A DNA stretch of 64,000 nucleotides from assembly GCA_037178975.1 (NCBI GenBank), contig JASJZH010000004.1:7750001-7814000 (forward strand), written 5' to 3'. Shown piece by piece: positions 58,989 through 64,000 of this stretch. The position numbers and the translations under genes are program-made. The notes below the pieces were generated by a model. It saw nothing but the letters and a program-made list of their open reading frames with translations, was not told the origin of the DNA and ran no database searches. The stretch is from Oscheius tipulae. Its lineage: Eukaryota; Nematoda; Chromadorea; Rhabditida; Rhabditidae. The stretch's first letter is position 1, and every line of letters starts with the position of its first letter.

Positions 58989-60109
58989 CTATGGCTGTGG
59001 ATGCGTTGAGTTGCTAGCTAGCTGTTCTCCAGATCGCCAAAATAGCCTTCTGACTGTGCTCCGATACTTTTCAATGAAGAGAAGTATAGAAATCGGCTCC
59101 ACGATCATACTTGTGTTGATTAAAAAGTCCGCAACAATGTCGATGTTGTCAATGGAGGCTCCGAAACATATATAGGTAACCTGAATAATCGACGGGAGAG
59201 AGAAGAACGCGACAGGGACCACGAATTGCAGAAGAAGAAGTGAAAAGACACGTTTTTGCAGATTCCTGGTGGAAGCGTCAGCCAAGGAGAAAGTAGTTCG
59301 CAGCTCGGAAGTGATTTTGAAAGAGCAGTAGGTGATGATGACCATCGTAAGGCCAAACAGTAGGAAGAAGTCTGCGAACGAAAGAATTCTTATCCAGGAC
59401 AGGCCCTTCTTATTCTAAACCCAGTCGATTTTATTTATTTAAGTAACCTACGTTTATGCTCAAACACACATAGGCGGTCTCCGAAATGGAATGGCCAGAC
59501 ACCACCTCAAACTTTGCCCCAATGTCTTCCTCACATTCCAATGATAACAGAACCGAAGCTGTATGATAAATAAGAAACATAATACAAAACAGAAAAGTAT
59601 AACAAGCCTTATGACTACTATTCCTCTCCAGCTTGTATGGTCTGAAACGTAGTCAGTTTGTCTGCGAAATTGAACAAAAGAAAATTTTCTCGCCGCACCC
59701 AACTGCCAGACAGTACAAAGAAATGTGCTTACCTACAAACAGAGTAGTACTTGTACACGAAGGAGACACATAAGACAAGAAAAAGAAGCACAAAGCTGTC
59801 GGAAGCTTGAACCAGACAAATTAGAGAAAGCAATCGCGGTAGTAGGCGAAGATTGTCGTACATAATCCGAGTTTTACCGGAAAAGTAGTACGACTGAATT
59901 TTAATGGTAAGGTATCGACGAGAACTTACTGGTGCTGTCATGGCTGAAGTTAATGATAGACTGGCCAAAGTTTCTGTATATAGAGCTAGCAAGTACTTGT
60001 AGTTTCCGATAGCTTCGTTTTTGGTAATCATTATAATGATGGTCAAGAATGTATTGAGAGCAAATCCTATAGAGTTCAACAACCATTTGACCATAAGCAT
60101 GGAAGACAT
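58989..60109 (-). CDS. STR-type seven-transmembrane chemoreceptor
   Basis: This is the intact member of the tandem array, presumed to be a G-protein-coupled odorant or pheromone receptor in sensory cilia. Start at 60109 or 60100 (MLMVKWLLNSIGFALN), then MITKNEAIGNYKYLLALYT, the STR helix 1/2 pattern. Exon 2 after a 36-nt intron has SYYFSGKTRIMYDNLRLLP and FLVLCVSFVYKYYSVC (TM3, like the FxYRY motif). Exon 3 starts at about 59643 and contains FCIMFLIYHTASVLLSLECE. The last exon has ATRNLQKR-like STRNLQKRVFSLLLLQFVVP, the hallmark of this superfamily, and ends at 58989. All exon junctions hold frame. Confidence 0.75.
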
Positions 60110-60315
60110 TGAATGAACTGGTTTGAGCAATGAGGCTCTCAAGCAGAGAGGTTGTTCCCACACCTTTTAGACAGAGAACATTGTGTTTCTGAGAATTCTT
60201 GTGATCAATATGAATCACTAGAATAGGTGACGAGGTGTGAAACTGGCGAACTTCCTTTAAACTCAACCCAGATCGTAGTGGACTAGTTATCGAAATTTTT
60301 ATTGTTGGATTTTTT

Positions 60316-61367
60316 TTACATTTTCGGAAGTGTTAAATCGTTAACTGACTGTTTCTGCTCGACAGAACAGTTTTTTGACTGTACTCCTGTACTTTTTTTT
60401 ACAAAGAATAGTATGAGAACCGGCTCAATGATTGCACTTGAGCCTATTAGACCAGTCGTAACATTTTCTAAATTAACTGTTGGGATACCCAGGCAAAGGA
60501 AGATGATTTGAAGAATGGATGGTAAAGAGAAGCAGACAACAGGCACGAAGAACTGCAGTAGGAGAAGTGTGAATATACGTTTTTGTAAGTTTCTCGTGGC
60601 TGCGTCAGCCACAGAGAATGATGCCCGCAACTGATAAATGATCCTGAAGGAGCAGATAGAAATGATAACCGCCGTGAAGACAAGAAGCACAATGTAATCT
60701 GCAAAGGTCAAAAGTCTTATCCATACCAGGCTGTTCTTTTCCTGGAAGTCGGGGCTTAAAGTTCCTGGCTTTGAGCATACCTGTATGCTTAAACACAAAT
60801 ATGCAGTCTCCGCCAGGGCAACCCCTGTCATGGCATTAAATTCAGCTTCAATTCCTTCTTCACACGTCACTGAAGGTAGAGAAGCAAGCATGCTAACAAT
60901 CGTGTGATATGTGAAGAACAACATGCAGAATATCAGGGCATAACAAGCCACGCGACGCTGATTTGTTTCCAATTGTTGTGGCCTGGACAATTGGTACTTA
61001 ACTGAACGTTCTCCTACCTGCAGACGGAGTAGTATTTATAGACGAAGGAGACACAAAGGACGAGAAAAAGTTGAACAAAACTTTCCGATGTTTCAATCAT
61101 ACAAGCGCATGAAGCTCGTCGTATGCTATTCGCTTCGAACCGGAGACGAAGTACGACTGGGAGAGTTGAGCTTTGAGAATGAAAACAACATACGGATGCT
61201 GCCAGTGTCGACGTAAGTGATAAAGTGGATAGTGAACCGGTATAAAGGGCTAACAAATACTTGTAGCTTCCAATAGAATCGTTCTTCGTAACCAGTATAA
61301 CAATGGTGAGGAGTGTATTGAGAGCACATCCGAGGGATCCGAACACACATTTGATAATAAGAGACAT
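60316..61367 (-). pseudogene. STR-type chemoreceptor with a 23-nt deletion
   Basis: This gene is very similar to its neighbour at 58989-60109 and shares its exon pattern: start 61367 (LGCALNTLLTIVILVTKND), a 37-nt intron at about 61191-61155, and exons at 60980 (RPQQLETNQRRVACYALIFC) and 60743-60316 (ATRNLQKRIFTLLLLQFFVP, GIPTVNLENVTTGL). Compared with the neighbour, about 23 nt are missing in exon 2 around 61105-61120, just before FVQLFLVLCVSFVYKYYSVC, shifting the frame and exposing a TGA. Unless an unspliced intron is retained, the receptor is broken after TM2. Confidence 0.6.
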
Positions 61368-61598
61368 TCAAATGTTTTAACTGATGTATATGATGCTGCT
61401 CGCCACAACTTTAGACAGAGGATGTGTTCTGTGAATTCCCAGCTCTGAATTGTTTAAAGGGTATCACGACTCATTCGCATTGGGCAACGACGTGTGAAAA
61501 TAGAAAGTTTCCTTCCCAGGGAGAAAAGTCTGAAGCAAAATCTTCAGTATAAGTGACGATCTCCAGAAAACCCTTAGATACACTAAAGTGACACATAC

Positions 61599-62400
61599 AG
61601 TTATGTGTCTACGACAATCCTATTTGTTATGTTGCCTTGGGGGAACGGGTGCCCAGTTCGTTCAGTCAATAGATGCTTCTCAAATCAGACCACTTTTTTT
61701 TCTGTTTGCTCTCAAAAAAACTTACTTTTCAGATCCTTATCTGGCCCCAAATTTGATGAGATTGCTGAATTGAAAATCAGAAGATCTGGTTCCGTATGAT
61801 TCTAAGATTTCCGGAAAGCTTCGTGTAGTTTCGGAAATCTTAGAATCATACGGAACCAGATCTTCTGATTTTCAATATAATTCCGGAATGTTAACTTGAT
61901 CCAAGAGAACCGAGCCACTTTATGAAACAGATGGGACAAAATGAATTGAAATGGTTTTGCTGGCTACAAATAATTGGGGAAGAAATTGGGGCAGAAAGGT
62001 GAGATAATCGTTTTTTTTTTTAACTTGCGCCTTTACAGGACTAGGTTGCATCGTCGCGGGCAAAAAACAACTTTAGCACTGCCATAACCCATCGATCCAA
62101 GATCTTTGATTTCCAAGATCGAGGGGAGACTACGTACAAGGAGCTCTCAATACGAATGGAATCTTCGGACATGGAACGTGTGTCAGCAGGCTCAAGGTTC
62201 GTTTAATGCATATTCTATCAAACTTTTGAAGTTTAGGTGCACCTCCTTGACATGGGCTGCTATGAGTCACAGGAGTTCCTACTCTGGAGAACCAGAAGAA
62301 GGAGGAGATTTCAGTACATTGCTTCATGTATCACCGTCCACACTCCTCATCCTGTGGCCTGTTCCAAGTCCTCAGATACATTACACTTGGATCAAGTGAC
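61599..62400 (+). pseudogene. Second copy of the divergent small gene, decayed
   Basis: The region mirrors 58.1-58.9 kb: a start near 61603, a stretch related to GVPFAQSMK (GAQFVQSID), and after TTTTCAG at 61735 an exon PYLAPNLMRLLN that hits a stop. Downstream exons occur at about 62108-62205 (GALNTNGIFGHGTCVSRLK) and about 62237-62398 (VHLLDMGCYESQEFLLWRT). A 107-bp hairpin disrupts the gene just after the first exon. The downstream exons are well preserved, so decay is recent. Confidence 0.35.
61769..61875. repeat. Near-perfect long hairpin (47-bp arms)
   Basis: Arms 61769-61816 and 61829-61875 are reverse complements over about 47 bp with a single one-base difference (an extra G in the left arm), around a 12-nt loop. 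The left arm is the tail of the LAPNLMRLLN exon and its continuation, so the right arm is an inverted duplicate of coding sequence. Almost no divergence means a very recent event. Confidence 0.9.
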
Positions 62401-62640
62401 TAAGGATCAATGATAAGATCAAGGACACATGTCCCTTTGGTTTTGTATATGAGCCACATCCCAAGTATTCCAATAACCCTTTGGTCAGTTCCTATGTAAT
62501 AGGCAATAAACTTGTTCAAAAATCTGCGAAAGTTTCGGAGACCATGACAGAGAGTACTGACTGTACGCTTCAGTTAATGGAAAGGCACGTCTATCAAATT
62601 CGATATAGGTACAGAAACGCTTTCATTTCTAACAGCTTTC

Positions 62641-64000
62641 TCACAAAAAGTTGGCCCACATTGTTGCCTGCCCATGCTTCTTTAAATCTCCCTCCAGCTC
62701 GTAGTCGGTCATGTTGAGCAACTCGTGGACGAATGGCTTCGCCTGACAGACAGTCATTGGCGGTGCTGGAGATCCATTGCAGGAAACTGAACCATCTTCA
62801 TGGACCACTATCTGAAGGCATTTCTTGATGGAAAGAATAGTTATCTACCTCAATGTTGCATAAGTACTGCGTATGCCCGAGGATGTGAGCAAATTGTTCC
62901 TTTGATCTGTGAGCGCCGCCTCTGATAAGACGACTGCACGCATCATGGGACGTACTATGACAGAAGCACAGAATCGTCTCTGAAAGCATCTTTTACATTG
63001 AAAACGAAGATCCTACCTCCGTTATGCCGATCCAAAATCGTCCTGATGACCTTCTCTGATCTGGTATAGTAGTCCTCGATGGATTCTCCACCGACTAGAT
63101 CATCCTCATCGTAAATTTTATCTACGCCCGCAGCTACTTCAATACCTAGAATGTAAAAATGTGAACCTTGAGAACAGAAACTGGCCCATTGTCTCAAATT
63201 CGTGATCTCGCATCCAACTGGGATGACCGTCCTTGTAGACGACGAAGCCGAGCCATTCGAAGAGTCCTGGCTCGATGATGACAGAATGACTTGAGCCTGG
63301 AACGGTATTGTTTGTTTCGGGGAAAATGAATATTCTGAGCAACAGTTCTAGAGCACAAGGGGTTAGATACAGCTCAAGTCGACCAGTGGGTAAGATTCGG
63401 TCGCTGTCTAGACTAATCGGGTTTGTTGTCCTGTCATAATCCCATTTTTCAGCAAGTACTTTAGCCGGATTCTGTTCTGGTCAAAAAAAAACTTGAACAC
63501 GATTGCGAAAACGACTATACCGAGCCGGATGACCTCCGGTAGGCAGAACAAACGTCTAGGTCAGAAGAGAATCCAGAAAAATGATCGTGGAGCAGTTCAG
63601 CTGCTGGTCACGCAAGCTTTGTGATCGTTCCCATGTACTTTGTGATTCCCAAATTCAAATCTGAATGACCCACCATATCCTCCCAGAAATCCTTTTGCTG
63701 TTTGCACGACTCTCAACGAAGGCGAAGAGTAAACTCTGTCGACTTTGACTCCTCTTTCCATATAAGCTTTTCCAAGGAGGCCAGCAGTATAAAGTCCAAC
63801 TTGACTCAGTGGGGCATCTTTTGCAAAGGCTAAAATCCCATCGGATCTGTTCGGAACAGTGGTTTGGAGGTTCAGATTACTAGGAACATAACTGAAAAAT
63901 AAAGAGCAATGAAAAGCATAACTGAAGAAGCAACTCACTTTCCGTCAGAATCAAAGTTTTTTTCAGTGAAATTTCCACCAGAGACGGTGTCCCCTCGTTC
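62641..64000 (-). CDS. UBASH3/STS-like histidine phosphatase (5' end outside window)
   Basis: A two-histidine phosphatase of the phosphoglycerate mutase superfamily. The window cuts it at ERGDTVSGGNF, just after the expected catalytic RHG. Visible next are APLSQVGLYTAGLLGKAYME, the signature RVYSSPSLRVVQTAKGFLGG, then EPGLFEWLGFVVYK and ESIEDYYTRSEKVIRTIL. The second catalytic His lies in ETILCFCHSTSHDACSRLI near 62960. The last exon has MTVCQAKPFVHELLNMTDYE and a stop at 62641-62643. The blocks EPGLFEW and CHSTSHDACSR favour the UBASH3/STS branch found widely in nematodes over glycolytic mutases. The substrate is not predictable. Confidence 0.8.

Overview
The window looks like nuclear DNA of a nematode, probably a rhabditid-type free-living or parasitic roundworm; the species is not recognised. 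The evidence is a set of very short introns (mostly 34-41 nt, GTAAG...TTTCAG, with a few GC-AG), 3' splice acceptors abutting or lying just upstream of start codons (the signature of spliced-leader trans-splicing), a cluster of STR-type chemoreceptors, an innexin, a TRPV channel of the osm-9/ocr type, a ShKT secreted protein and a DUF1248-type GNAT enzyme. No prokaryotic features, CRISPR arrays or credible tRNA/rRNA genes were seen.

Layout, left to right. 0.8-3.4 kb: DGAT2-type acyltransferase (+), with a fold-back repeat in its last intron. 3.9-10.4 kb: a 14-exon TRPV channel (+) that hosts a mariner element in intron 1 and a small uncharacterised gene in intron 3. 10.5-11.15 kb: ribosomal protein S11/uS17 (-), convergent with the channel. 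11.7-14.5 kb: a 2.8-kb DNA transposon with ~150-bp terminal inverted repeats, a second inner inverted repeat carrying TATA boxes in both directions, and a large transposase containing a PHD-like finger and one in-frame TGA. 15-16 kb: two weakly supported small genes. 16.3-21.2 kb: BRD8-like bromodomain subunit of NuA4/TIP60 (-), whose last large intron holds BEL/Pao retroelement remnants between inverted 70-bp repeats. 21.7-23.7 kb: GNAT acetyltransferase (-). 25.5-32.2 kb: GLTSCR1/BICRA-like SWI/SNF subunit (-), with a second mariner in its last intron.

34.6-37.6 kb: PRMT9 (+). 37.8-40.8 kb: secreted MAM/Cys-rich protein (-). 43.4-46.1 kb: innexin (-). 47.4-47.8 kb: small secreted protein (-). 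48.8-51.4 kb: two convergent, related multi-pass membrane genes around a MITE-like repeat with a near-perfect hairpin. 51.6-52.6 kb: TSSK-like kinase pseudogene. 53.2-55.2 kb: MFSD8/CLN7-like transporter (-), possibly heading an operon. 55.8-56.3 kb: ShKT protein (+). 56.6-61.4 kb: three tandem STR chemoreceptors (-), one apparently intact and two frameshifted, two of them paired with a divergent small gene (+). 62.6 kb to the right edge: UBASH3/STS-like histidine phosphatase (-), truncated by the window.

The genes do not form one pathway. Three act in chromatin or protein methylation (BRD8, BICRA, PRMT9), several are sensory or membrane genes (TRPV, STR, innexin), and much of the non-coding length is mobile DNA sitting in introns. 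Exon boundaries were worked out by hand from reading frame, splice consensus and family resemblance. The most unusual items are the PHD-finger transposon, the inverted-repeat-flanked retroelement remnant inside BRD8, and the duplicated receptor/small-gene pairs with a long recent hairpin.
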